From NCBI RefSeq assembly GCF_026914185.1, contig NC_070568.1, forward strand, positions 992,001 to 1,056,000: 64,000 bases of DNA, given 5' to 3'. The stretch is from Puccinia triticina. Its lineage: Eukaryota; Basidiomycota; Pucciniomycetes; Pucciniales; Pucciniaceae. The position numbers and the translations under genes were made by a program. Of this stretch, positions 34,483 through 45,512 are shown piece after piece; position 1 is the first letter of the stretch; each line of letters begins with the position of its first letter. The notes beneath the pieces are model-generated. The model was not told the origin of the DNA. It did no database searches and saw nothing but the letters and a program-made list of their open reading frames with translations.

Positions 34483-34611
34483 CCGACTGTTGCTGCATAA
34501 GAGAGATCGAGAAGGAGAGATCGGAAAACCTCTTCCATGATAAGGCGGAAAAATAGTAGCACCTGCCGGGTCTTCTTAACACGCGCCTGGCTTTCTCAAC
34601 ACCCGGGTTTG

Positions 34612-34682
34612 AACTTAGCTAAGTCCCTCGATCGGAGGCGCGCGAGCGCTTTTGTGAAGCAACCCTCCGAAGGAGGGACTTA
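34612..34682. mobile_element. Related tiny foldback element, third copy
   Basis: AACTTAGCTAAGTCCCTC at the left and GAGGGACTTA at the right, with inner complementary CGGAGG and CCTCCG. Same family as 33790-33884, apparently with one end shortened. Confidence 0.5.
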
Positions 34683-35013
34683 CGCCCTACCTCGCAAAAC
34701 AGTAGGCAGCAGAAATCCCATTTGGCTGGGGAAAATTTTCAAAATCTTCAACTCTTGATATCTCGACTCAAGTAAAAGCCATTGAAAATCGGAGCAGACA
34801 GATTTGTCCGCCTACATCTGCCCTTTCACTTTCCACCTTCCTGAGGTCGGATCCCTTCAAAAACACTCTTGAATCCCAAATGAAATAAAAAGGAGTTCAT
34901 GGGTTTTGGGAGGGCATTGTTCAAACAGGCCTCGGTCAAAGCCATACTTTTGACACCTGTCAAAAACTGGCAGCTCTTATTTTTTTTTTTTAAAAATCAA
35001 GGTCATGTGTTAC

Positions 35014-35439
35014 AGGTGTGAGACACCAAGTATCAGCTGTGAGCTAGGAGGCCAATGACAGGAGGCCAAGACAAAAGAGAAATGAGAAACGGGACGACTT
35101 ATGCACCTGTGAGACACCAAGTAGCAGCTGTGAGCTAGGAGGCCAATGACGGGAGGCTGAGACAAAAGAGAAATGAGAAACGGGACGACTTATGCACCTA
35201 TTTGGGTGCGTGAGGAGAGAGACAAAAACGGATGAGTGAATTGCATGGTGAGCAAAAAGAAGAGAAAGAGCCAGAGAAGAAGAAGAAGAGAAACAAAAGG
35301 ATACCTGTGAGACACCAAGTAGCAGCTGTGAGCTAGGAGGCCGATGACAGGAGGCCAAGACAAAAGAGAAATGAGAAACAGGACGACTTATGCACCTATT
35401 TGGGTGCGTGAGGAGAGAGACAAAAACGGATGAGTGAAT
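35014..35439 (+). repeat. Three copies of a roughly 93-135 bp unit
   Basis: Units start at about 35014, 35107 and 35304 (GTGAGACACCAAGTA...). The first is shorter, and a 65 bp purine-rich spacer separates copies two and three. The long minus-strand frame here is just the repeat translated. Confidence 0.85.
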
Positions 35440-35498
35440 GAGAAAGAGAAGCAAAGCCGCTACAACAATCAGACTAGATAAAACAGCTTAAACCTAAT

Positions 35499-35827
35499 CA
35501 ACGGTGGGCCGATGCGTTACGTTACAATATTTAGGCCTAAACGCGTAACGCATCAACCGTTATTTTTAAGAAAAAGGTGTTAATTTTATCAAAAAAATAT
35601 TGAATTTTCGATACTTTACAATAAATTACGATACGTTTTTGGCTGTATCTATGAAAAATGGCCAATATTTGCTGTTATTTAGGGTATTTTTGCATATTTT
35701 TGCACCCGTGGGTGTTATAGTTAACTTATTTTATACACTCGATAATCTTAATTTTCTGTATTGTAACTTATTTTTCGATACTTTACAATACTTTACAGTT
35801 ACGGTTAACTGTAACGGCCCACCGTTG
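35499..35827. mobile_element. 329 bp MITE with 7-8 bp target duplication
   Basis: The ends CAACGGTGGGCCG and, inverted, the same 13 bases. ACCTAAT precedes it (35492-35498) and follows it (35828-35834). The interior is AT-rich with repeated GATACTTTACAATA-like words in both orientations. It sits at the broken end of the gypsy A pol frame. Confidence 0.75.
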
Positions 35828-35833
35828 ACCTAA

Positions 35834-37762
35834 TCAGATGATGAACTGACTGAGAATATCATCCTGCTTAGATGGAATGGCTACCACGATCTTGGGGAGA
35901 GGAATTCCTCGCTTCATGAGGCGGCCGGACTGCAGGAAGAAATCCGCCGATCTGCGCTTCAAACCACGAAACTCTTTAGTGTTCAGTTCTGCGGGCCTCT
36001 CGAGTGTTGCTAAAAAACTTTCCAAAAGCCGCCAGAAACCCTCCTGGTAACCTATGTATTCATCCAAGGAGGTCGCAGCGCCAGCAAAGCAGGGTCAGAT
36101 GAGGGCCTCCTCCTCATCAAAGTCGGATTCCGGGATAGTCTTGTCCTCCTCCAGGGGGCGCAGAGACAGCCCATCAGGCATGGTGAAGGATTTACCTGGC
36201 CGGTGAACAATGTCAAATGAAAACAACTGGATGAAGGACACCCAGCGTGTCATCGGAGCGTTTGGCAGACTGGGGGCATTGATCATCTGAATTAGCAACT
36301 GCGCGTCGACCCGGAGCTCGAAGTGTTGTCCCCACAGGACTGTCTGAAGCTTCTTGAGGATCCTTGCTACCCCGCAGAGTTTGAGTTTAGGCTGTGAGTA
36401 CCTTGACTCAATGTTGGAAAACAAAAGCGACTCGTACAACGCTGGCCAATCCAGGCCATTTACGTCTTCTTGAGTGAGAACCGCGCCCGCGGCGTGAAAG
36501 CTAGAGTCGACGGCGAGCTTGAGTTTTCCCGCTTTGGGTTCATAGTTGATCTTGACAAGCACAATGTCCTTGCCCACTATGACTTTAAGTCTCTGAAAAG
36601 CCGCCTTGCACTCCGTCGTCCATACCCAGTCAGTGTCTTTTTGTATCAACCGATGAAGTGGAAGACAGATCTCGGAAAGGGATGGAATAAAAATGTGAAC
36701 ATAGACTACTACGCCCAAAAATCCTCGCATTTCCATAGCGTTAACCGGCGTAGGCCACAAGAGAATCTTATTGACTTTGCTCCTTGCCATCCTCCGCCCC
36801 TCCTTACATACCACGTGGCCGACAATTTCCAGCGCGGGAACGCAAGCCGCCAACTTAGACGCCAACACTGTGAGCCCACTCTCCTCAATCCAAAAGAGAA
36901 TGCGCTCCAAAGTCGTGGCATACTCCCATATGAAACGCGGGATCCCTGGATGCCATGACAGCTGCTCGCCGTCGTAATTGGAGACAGGGCCCTTAATCCC
37001 TCCGTCGTCAATGTAAATCCCAGCGTACTCGGGGATCTCTTCCTGTAAGATCCAGACCATCTGGGCCTGATAGACAGCTACGGAGTTAGTAGCGCTATGG
37101 GGAAGCCGAGTGAGCTGGAACCTTCCCAACGGTGTGTCAAACGTTGTAAGAGGCCTAGAGATGGGATCCAAGGCTCGCTCGTCGTAGCCGCCCATGATAT
37201 CTCCCAGGCCGTAGCAAGCTCGCCCCGCGAAAGACTCCACAAACTCTTCCGTTGCTGGAGGAACACCGGCATCCTTAATTGTGACCCTATTCAGTGGTTG
37301 GAGATCGTGAACTACCCGGAGTTTCCCGTTGCTTTTGAGGACACAGAAGACCGGGGAGGAATAACTAGAAGTAGACTGCTCGTAGAGGCCAGTCTTAACC
37401 CTCTCACACACCAATTGGATAAACTTGTCTAGCTTTGCCGCAGGGATTGGAATCTTTTTCTTCTGCCACGGCTCGTGCTCCACGACTGGGATGATGTAAG
37501 GGAGGCCGTAAGTGTCCTTGAGTAGACCGCGCTCCGCCTCCGTAAAAGCTATGGCCAGGTTACGCTCTGATAAGACATTTTTTATCAGATTCAGCTCGTC
37601 CAGGAACAACCAACTGTCTGTACCAAAGTTCACGACAGAAAGCCTCTCCTCAGTCACCCGACCTTTAGGCATGAAAGGGCCGGCTAGAGAACAAGCAAGG
37701 CCGCGGTAAGGATCATGTGAAAGCGGAGGACGCTGGAGAGGGGGGTTGAGGCCTTGAGGCAT
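35834..37762 (-). pseudogene. Gypsy A Pol: reverse transcriptase and RNase H, integrase start only
   Basis: The frame begins after a stop (VN then TGA then PMPQGLNPPL, where gypsy B has VNQPMPLSLNPPL). Reverse transcriptase blocks are LYEQSTSSYSSPVFCV, LGDIMGGYDE, LTRLPHSATNS (usually PQGATNS) and the catalytic GIYIDDGGIKG. RNase H follows with LKLAVDSSFHAAGAVL and LRVDAQLLIQMI. A stop falls at 36095 after the acidic EEDKTIPESDFDEEEALI, and the frame 36067-35834 reads into the start of integrase (ILSQFII). There it ends at the MITE 35499-35827. The polymerase part looks coherent; the element cannot integrate by itself. Confidence 0.8.
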
Positions 37763-37975
37763 AGGTCAGTTGACCGGCTTGATCTTCCTGTCAACCGGTT
37801 TGTACTTAGCCGCGAACGCCAAATAACTCCCTTTGGACCACGCTTCAGAGAGTGCTGACTGATCCGCGAGCCATAGGCCGTGCTCCATCAAATTCCAGGT
37901 GCGGTGCTCTTGCTGATCCTTGAACGCCACCTTGTCTGAAAAAAGAGAAACCAGACGAACATCTTCTGCTCAAGA

Positions 37976-39161
37976 TAGTGGCACGAGGTAGGGTACAACA
38001 AGTTTGCGTAGCATCACGCTCCGGAGGTGCACTTTGGTCAGAACTTACTTTGTGTCCAAAGCCCCCCCACGGCACCTCAAATTCCACTGCTCCTCCTTCA
38101 AACTCCAAGGAAAATAATAGTTTTACCTCATCACGGAGGATCTTTAGTTTTACCTCGTTGCGGAGGCTCGGGAGTTTAGACTCATCGCGGAGTCGAGCTA
38201 GATTACCCTCATTGTGGAGGACGTCGAGAGACGTATCTAGTTTATTCTCATCACGGAGACCGGGTTCGAAGGCTAGTTTTTCCTCATTGCAGAGGCAAAG
38301 TTGAGCCGACAGATTATCCTCATTGCTGGGACGCCCCGCAAGCGACGTTGGGCAATCCAAAACTGAAACAAAGGACAAAACGCGGGGGCGGCTCATGAAT
38401 GTGGCAAACATAGAGTTTTTGACAACAGGGGCGGCATCATGCCTGGAGGTGCATAACTGGGAGGAACTTACTTTTAGTTCTCCAGTCCTCCGCGGATACC
38501 CAGAATCCTCCAAAATAACCCGTGCCTTGAGATCTTGACCCGAAATTGCCCCACACGCGCCCGAAGCGGTGCCAAAAGTTGAAGAAGAGATGAAAGAAGT
38601 CGAGAGATGAGAGGAACCAGAAACAGGGCCTATTTTATTTTTGATTTCATGGGTTTTGAGCTGTTTTTGAGATTTAGTGTTTTGATCATCTTGAGAAGCC
38701 GGAAACAGAGAAAAAGAAAGACGTGGATCCTCTTGAGACTGAGTTGAACCAGCGGCGCGTGTAAGAGCCCGTAGGCTCTTCACTGATCCGTTGGGCTGTC
38801 CGTACAACAAGGTTGAAAGTCAACCTTGAGGAAGAATTCTAGAACCGTGGTGTGTATTGCTAGCACGGTAGAATGAGATGAAAGGTGGTCCAGGAATTCT
38901 CCTATCAGTATATACAAGTGTGGATCTGGAATGAGAAGGAGGAAGAGATGGAGAGAACAACAGAGAGTGCTTACCTAGCACGGTAGAATGAGATGAAAGG
39001 TGGTCCAGGAATTCTACCGAGCTAGGAAGGAGAAGGAGAGCTGAGACTATGTAGGCTATGCTTATGTGATCTTGTCTTGTGAAAGCCCAGGGAGGGCGGG
39101 GGTTTCACAGCGCGAATGCGAGGTCCTATATTAAAACGGCCGCTTCTTGGTTCAACGTTCT
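37976..39161 (-). repeat. LTR-like insert with repeats between Gag and Pol of gypsy A
   Basis: Gypsy B has Gag and Pol overlapping, yet here 1.2 kb separates them. The insert has a 39 bp direct repeat (AGCACGGTAGAATGAGATG..., from 38857 and 38976). On the minus strand it also has a primer-site-like TTGGCACCGCTTCGGGCGC at about 38573. Two intron-like segments follow (GTAAGTTCCTCCC near 38475 to TTTGTTTCAG near 38358, and GTAAGTTCTGACC near 38048 to TTTTTTCAG near 37940). A degenerate run of CTCATCACGGAGG units (38115-38330) translates as LRDEVKL-like heptads. The best reading is a nested partial relative of the same family. Confidence 0.5.
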
Positions 39162-41315
39162 TCATAAAAAATGACGGCCCTCCGTAGGGTCTTCGCGGAC
39201 CTTCCCCATCCGGGTTAGCACCGCCTTCCTCCCCTTCCCAGGAAAATCCCTCTCCCAGCGTCCTTGATTGGTCGCACAGAGGGAGATTTCAATTTGCTGG
39301 CCGTCGGAATCAGGCAGCAGGATCTTCTCCCCGCTGCGGCCTGAGAAAATGAGTGTCGCTTCGAAGTCAATGAGAAAAGGGCGGCCCAGAATGATTGGCC
39401 CTTCTGCACAGGTGATCCAGACATGACAGGATCCAAGAATTGTACACCCCACTCGAATCTGGACGTCTTCAGCGACTCCCACGAGCTCGCACGATTGATT
39501 GCCAATGCCGTACACGGCCGAACTGAAGTTAACACGGGGACTAATGCTAAACTTATTTTCCATCGCATCTGAGATCAGATTCAGCTGTGATCCTGAATCA
39601 ATGAGAGGGGAAGCAGTACTCTCCTCGTCACCAATCAAACAGGGAAGAAAGCCCAATGGGCAGGAATACAGGCGCGAGTCGCCTACGGGACCTTCAGGGT
39701 CGGGACCTTCCGCCAGTAGGGTTCCAGAAGACACCTTGAAGTCCTCTTCGCCAACCTTCACGCGCCGCTTGGAGACCCATTTCTTCATTCCCTCCGCCAA
39801 CGAAGGCGAAGCCGCCAAGAGCTCAGAGACTGTTACGCCCGGAACCGGAAGGTCAAATATCTTCTTCAACATCCCTTCGGCAGCCTGAGGATAGTCCTTG
39901 CTGACCCCTCTCTCAAATCGGACCTTTGGGGCGGGAACTTTGGCTTTGGCCTGCGATCCTGACGCTTCAACGTTCGGAGAAGACGCTTCTTCTTCGTTCG
40001 GTGTCGCCGGAACTCTCTCAAACAACTCGGGCTGATCTTCCATGCCCTCGTTGTCGGATTCAACAGGCGCCTTCGAGGCCTTTCGCAATGGCTTGCGCGC
40101 TGCAGTAGGCGGAACCATTGGAGCCTTGTAAGGCTTGGGTGCTTCATGTTTCTTCCTCGCAGGATCAGCCTCGTAGGTACCGGAGACCGACTGAGAAGAA
40201 ATGGCTGGAGGGTACCAGGGCTCAAGTGCGCCACAAGTAGCGCGAAATTCAGGAGCGGTTGCCGCTGCCGAAGCTTTAGGCTGATAGGACGCCACCACGT
40301 GCCGAATCGGGCGTGACGAGTCGAAGGGGATCAAGGCTCCATTGGGCAAGAAAAAATTGCTGCCCTTCTGCTTCACGAGGTTGGCCTCTTTGTCCTTGGC
40401 CAGCTCCATACAGCGCCCTGTGCCGTGTCCTTCGCGATGGCAATAATAACAGACCAAAGGGCCGCGAGGATCGCGTGGGGTACCAGGCGCTGCCGAGGCA
40501 CCCTTAACCACGAACTTCTTCTCCAAACGCTGCTTGAAAGACTGCAGCATCTTGGAGATTTTGTCTACTGTGGCAGGGGTTTTATCGGAGACAGGAGCTT
40601 CCTTAGGACGCCGATCGTCCTCCATCTTTTGCATGATGTCGTTGGCCGTCTTAAAATCTGATTTCGGGATGGCGACAGGCTCGGGTTTGATCTGCTCAGA
40701 GGTGAAGGCCACCTCTTCTTCCATCTCCGACTTAACGGCCGCCCTGAGTTTGCTGAGTACCGGCAAACGATAACGTCCATCCAGCGTCTTGACCATCTTC
40801 TTTTCCTTAACCAAATACGACTTGATACGCTGTTGAAAGGCCGATGAAAACGAAAAGAAGAAGTGATCTACCGCCAAATCCTCGGAAGACAGGTGCTGAT
40901 AGCGGATCAAATACGACAGGATGACGTCAAAAACTGATTTGAAAGCCCGGTACGCGTCCAAAGTAGAGATGCCGCCCTTGGCGGCCCACGTATTTCTGAG
41001 GGCTTGCAGATCTGCGACGGTGTAGCGGACCAAGTTGACCTGACCCCAACGCTCGATCATCTGCTCGCGGAGAGTGGTCCACGACTTTATCGCGTAGCCG
41101 CTCATATCCCACACTGCATCCTGGATGTCCTTGCTCCCGAGAAAAGAAGGAATCTGGAGGACCTTGTCCTTGTCAGATGCGCCGTCCAAGTTGGCCGCCA
41201 ACTCATACTGGCGCAAGAAGGCTTCGACCCGCGTCCTGGTGAACTTGAGAGATCAATCTTGCGGCTTGATTTTTACCATCTTGCGCGATGATCCGGCGTT
41301 TTGAGGTGTGTCCAT
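39162..41315 (-). pseudogene. Gypsy A Gag and protease (about 715 codons, one TGA)
   Basis: ATG 41315 begins MDTPQNAGSSRKMVKIK, then TGA at 41255-41253. After that the frame is open: QIPSFLGSKDIQDAVWDM, LDAYRAFKSVFDVIL and other helical Gag blocks, then a zinc knuckle CYYCHREGHGTGRC. A long Pro/Ala/Glu-rich linker follows. Then comes an aspartic protease with active-site LIDSGSQLNLIS and flap-side IILGRPFLIDFEA. The stop is at 39162. An intron (41425-41326, GTAAGT to TTCAG) lies in the 5' leader just before the ATG. The TGA replaces a codon that is open in gypsy relatives. Confidence 0.8.
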
Positions 41316-41528
41316 GGTAATCTAGCTGAACAAAAGAGATGATCAAGGGCGGCTCACAGCTGTGGCAACGTAATGCTTCGAAAACGTAGTAGAGCCCTGG
41401 AGGTGCACAAAATGGGAGGACTTACTTCTAGTCTCCTGTGCCTCCACCGCTGAAACCCTAAAAAAAAAAAAAAACTGAGGAAAAAAAAAGAAGAAGACCG
41501 CCAAGCATCTTGAAACCGTGAAAATCGG

Positions 41529-41578
41529 CAAGACTGTAAATCTTGAGGTCGCTGGTTTGATCCCGGCTCAGGGGACCA
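41529..41578 (-). promoter_or_regulatory. Gypsy A primer site with 50 bases of tRNA-Tyr-like 3' half
   Basis: On the plus strand these bases read as the 3' part of a tRNA: anticodon arm GACTGTAAATC, variable loop, T arm GCTGGTTTGATCCCGGC, then GGGGA and CCA. On the element strand this is a primer site (TGGTCCCCTGAGCCGGG) 2 bases after the LTR, as in gypsy B. The complementarity extends far beyond the usual 18 bases. No 5' tRNA half is present, so it is not a tRNA gene. Confidence 0.7.
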
Positions 41579-41580
41579 AG

Positions 41581-42290
41581 TGTGGAACTCCGTCCGGTGC
41601 AGGCCGGCGGCAGTTAGCTGGAGGGGAATGTGGGAAATGAAGTTTTTATGTGCCCTCCGGGTGATGGTCGGGATGAGCGATGAGGATTGGTTAAGCAATG
41701 CGGTTTGGGGGGGAAAGATTTTTACAACCGCGTTGAGCGCGCGTCGGCGGTTTGGTGTTTTGAGGAAAGAAAAAAAAAAATCTGGATCCGGGGAGAGACT
41801 CCCGAGATCAATAAGATTCAGTATGGCGCTTTGGAGGGCGTCGGATAATCAGCAATAAGATTCTGATGGATTCCTATATGGGATCAGCTAGGTTCCATGC
41901 CTCCCTTCCTCTGAGTTCGTGGGCGAACTCAGACTCCAGGAGGCGCCGCGCGCTGCGGACCTATCATCACGCCCCGCACACGCACACATACACAAAGACA
42001 CAACAAGAAACAACAAGACAAAATAACACAACCAAACCCTCCCCACTGTAACCATCCAACGCGCGCGGTAAAGAAAGGAAAAAAAATTAAAGTTTAAAAA
42101 AAACAAAACATCATGAGAGAAAAAAGAAGAAAAAATAAAAAAGATTGAAAAAGCTCCTGAGACTTCTTGAAGCAGATGTCCGCCGCGCCACCAGAGATCT
42201 TGATACCTTGAAGATTTGATCTTGACGTCCTTCCGCGCGCCGCGCCGCAAAATGAGTGTTGTCCCTGCGTGTACCAAATGGCGCACCACA
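41581..42290 (-). repeat. 5' LTR of gypsy A
   Basis: About 710 bp. On the element strand it starts TGTGGTGCGCCATTTGG (gypsy B: TGTGGTGCTCCATTCC) and ends GAGTTCCACA. No second copy lies in the window. Confidence 0.7.
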
Positions 42291-42502
42291 CCGTCAAAAT
42301 TTCCAAGGACAACTCTGCAAACAAACGCACGCGTCACTCAGAGCGTGAGTGTTTCTACATCAATGAACATCTGCATTGCAAACGCCTCGCCATTGAGTGG
42401 GTTCCAACCAACCAACAACTTGCTGATATCATGACCAAGGCCCTTGGCCCCATGCCTTTTGAGAGGATTCTTGCCAGCCTCAAAATGTCTGCTCCAACAT
42501 GA
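42291..42502 (+). pseudogene. Copia RNase H C-terminal fragment
   Basis: The last 70 residues of a copia Pol on the plus strand: VKISKDNSANKRTRHSERE, then EWVPTNQQLADIMTKALG, the usual C-terminal block, and TGA 42500-42502. The 5' part is absent because the gypsy A LTR abuts it. It is a remnant of an older element that gypsy A entered. Confidence 0.85.
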
Positions 42503-43628
42503 GCGGCATCCACTGTGGCAAGTACCTGGGGGGACAGCATGCGCTAGCTGCGAGACACATGCGCCCCCCGCAATTGTCCGTCTTACTCTTAAACAATTTT
42601 GGTGTGAAATCAAGATGACAACACATTACTTTCTTTGCTTTTGCAGATTTTGACCGGAGTTTTTTTCATCTCCTTTTTTCCTTCTACTCTTTTGTTTTTT
42701 GTCTTGTTTTCTTTTTTATTTTTCTCTGCTCAATTTTTTGATCAGTTGTCGGAGTCTTTTCGAGGAGGTGGCTGTTATGGCGTATGGTTATATCTCACTA
42801 TTAACATATATATTTAGATTATGCTTGTACAATGTTTCTCTTTGTTACTCTAAAAGCCTCCTCCCTGCGGTGCCGGTGAACTTTCTTTTCTTCACTCTTT
42901 TTGCCTTCTATTCACCGGCACCCGTCCCCAGGTAAGCACTTGATGTTTTCCATTTTTTCTTTCTAGCTTTGTTTCTCTTTTCTTTCTTTTCCTCTTTTCC
43001 TCTTCTTGTTCTTCTCACTCTCTATTGACCAAAATCAACCACTCTTTTTGCCTTCTATTCACCGGCACCCCAGAATAAGAGAATTGAGAAAGACAAAGAT
43101 CACTCTCATGATACCAATAGCGTCAATAGTGTTAAAGGTTAGTAAGGCTCTCTAAGTTGATGAGATGCATATTACTACTCTCTAAGTTGCTAAGATGTTG
43201 TCAGCTGGCTACTATGGCAGAGCCACCGTGACATAAAAATATACAAATAAAATATGAAAAGTAGTTTTACATATGAAAGAGACATTATTACTCTTACATA
43301 TGTAAAACCACGTAAAAACATACAAATAATTAATTATTTAGCTTTGTGTAAGTAATAAGTAAAATATTATGGAAGATTCTGATTCTACGGGTAAAATAAC
43401 CTAGGGTACCTCACTTACACGTACCCTTAATTATTATCCCTTCCTTGTGTAAACTAACTTCAAAGTTCAAGCAAGTGCATCACGCCCGTGGGAATGCACT
43501 TGTATGCATATATATATAAGTACATATGTTTACACCCATTTACAGTGACGTAAATGAGGTGTTGTGTATAGTTTAAAAGATGACTTTATTTGTTGCATGG
43601 TGCACCCAAGCCCGCGTGCTCTGTTGCC
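42503..43628. other. Copia 3' flank and AT-rich sequence
   Basis: T-rich sequence with no gene. A 31 bp word (CACTCTTTTTGCCTTCTATT...) occurs at 42893-42923 and again at 43040-43070, perhaps an LTR-associated duplication. An imperfect hairpin with arms around GTTTTACATAT lies at about 43263-43306. Confidence 0.45.
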
Positions 43629-44263
43629 TACAGTGCCCCCCACGACTTCTCAACTACCCCGCACCTGCAAAAAAAATTTGAGCTTTGAACAATGTGCTCA
43701 AAGTCACCAGACATGTATCACATGTAAACTATACATTTTTGAGCCCTACGGACGTAGGAGAACTCAAAAATATAACCTTCAAGTCTGTGCAATGCCTCAA
43801 AAAACAGTTTCATTTTTTTCAGATGCAAAATTAGGAACAGCTGGTTTTAAGACCATAGTATGTGGTTACAGACATGTACTATGTACTTATAGAATATGTA
43901 TTATGTGTTTAGAGACTAAATTATCTATGTACATACATACTACAGGTGTAGGTATTTATGTAAATATGTACCTCCTTAGTTATTGATGATTGCCATATCA
44001 ATCAGTACACTCTTTGGAATGTGGCAATGTTAAGAATATTTCTTCATTGCTCTCTTGGCAGCAAGTCCAGTGAAATTTCAATGACTTTGGACTATTATCA
44101 TGCATGTTACCAGGTCTGGTTGGTGAAATGTGACATTTGCATCAAAAAATGGGCCAAAAAGAGCCCAGCATTAGCCCACTTTTAAAAGAACTTTTGGAAA
44201 AAAAATCTCCAAAATTTGGAACCCCCCTGTAGGGGTAGTTGAGAAGTTGTGGGGGGCACTGTA
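43629..44263. repeat. 32 bp inverted repeat enclosing 571 bp
   Basis: 43629-43660 (TACAGTGCCCCCCACGACTT...) is inverted at 44232-44263 with one mismatch. Words CAAGCCCGCG flank it on both sides in direct orientation. The interior has a 140-codon plus frame without motifs. Confidence 0.75.
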
Positions 44264-45512
44264 GAGCTCAAGCCCGCGCTCATAGGGTACATATATGCAT
44301 AATGCATAAACTAGCCCGCAACCAAAGCGCTCAGGTTACCAGTAAGTAAGAATGGGCCAGAATACGCCCCAATAGCAATATTACATGTGTTATATGACTT
44401 GTACACATGTAATTAATCACCAAACAAGATGTAATTACCACTTCATCCAATATAAAAACATTCTAGATGGAAAAAGGCTCTTGCAACGTGCACAGGAGAC
44501 ACTAGAAAGCACCCCAGCTTCTCCCAAGCCTCACTACGTGTAAATTACAACTGTAATAAATATGTAGAAGGGGTCAAATGAACTGGAGCACTCAATAAGC
44601 GCCTCCAGAACACGTATGAAGCACTGCTTGCACGTGTACAAGTGCACAAAAGACAGTTCTAGTACCTTCTGTGGCACATTTCCACGGAAATGAGCGTCAC
44701 AGAACCCCCAAACCAGCCCCCATGACGTGTAAGGCTTGTGTAAAAACACGCAGAACCTCTGTAAAAGGCTCTTGGCAACCCTTGTATCCAAGCCTCAAGG
44801 TTCCACGACCCACAGCGCCTTCTAGCGCAACCAAAATGCCTCAGAATGCGCCCACAAGTGTCCCCTTGTCCCCTGGGCGCCCCTGGAGGCCTGCCTAGGC
44901 TATAAAAAGGGCCCTTTCTCCGCCCAAAAGGAGATTCCCCAGCTTTAAATTACCTACTAGAATTTTACCCGCCTTCAACAGCCTCATTAGCCTGTGATTT
45001 GCCAGGTAAAATACCTACTTTTGTGATTTTTAGCCCCAATTTCCGCCCTGAAGCTGTCCAGTAACCACCCTGCCCTCAAGATTACCTCCTCTGAGCGCCT
45101 CCAACTTCCCAACTTCACGCCTGAAGAACCTCAAGTGCCCCTAGGGTCTTATACTAGTAAGTTTAAGCCCCTTCTCTTGAGATTCTCCACCATTTCTTTC
45201 TGGGATTTGAAACACCCCTGTTTACAGGCCCCAGTTCTTCATTCTAGAGGGATTAAACACCCCTGATTTATCAGGCCCCTCTTAAAATTAATTAAATCAA
45301 TTTTATTACTTCTAAATTGGCCCAAATTGCCCTATTTTACGCCATAATTCCCAACAATTACGTTGGAATTAACCCTTGTAACCTTGTTTTAGAGTTTTAT
45401 AACTCTAATCTTTTGCTTTGCACCACGTGTAGCTAGAAGGATAATATCCTTGGCATCACGTAGGCTGACAGATGTAGTTAAGGAACAATACTCATGAATT
45501 GTAATTTGCTTG
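44264..45512 (+). promoter_or_regulatory. Leader region before DIRS Gag, with TATA-like box
   Basis: No gene. CTATAAAAAGG at about 44898 followed by a pyrimidine-rich tract looks like a core promoter. It lies about 600 bases upstream of the DIRS Gag start and may drive it, or may belong to an unrecognised terminal repeat. Confidence 0.35.

Larger units (their letters stand above)
35828..42290 (-). mobile_element. Gypsy element A, damaged and truncated
   Basis: A minus-strand Ty3/gypsy element. It has a 5' LTR (41581-42290), a primer site, a leader with intron, Gag (41315-39162), an LTR-like insert (about 37976-39161) and Pol (37762-35834). Pol stops before the integrase core; integrase and the 3' LTR are missing. 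The LTR ends (TGTGGTGC..., ...GTTCCACA) resemble those of gypsy B, so the two are related families. Confidence 0.8.

Noticed and set aside
35044..35454. 136-codon minus frame with repeated Ser/Leu segments
   Set aside because: It is the tandem repeat 35014-35439 read in one frame.
37845..38810. 321-codon minus frame as a host gene
   Set aside because: It spans primer-like and intron-like signals and a heptad minisatellite; it is better read as part of the LTR-like insert in gypsy A.
41529..41578. Genuine tRNA-Tyr gene
   Set aside because: The 5' half (acceptor, D arm) is missing, and an encoded CCA is not expected in a nuclear tRNA gene.
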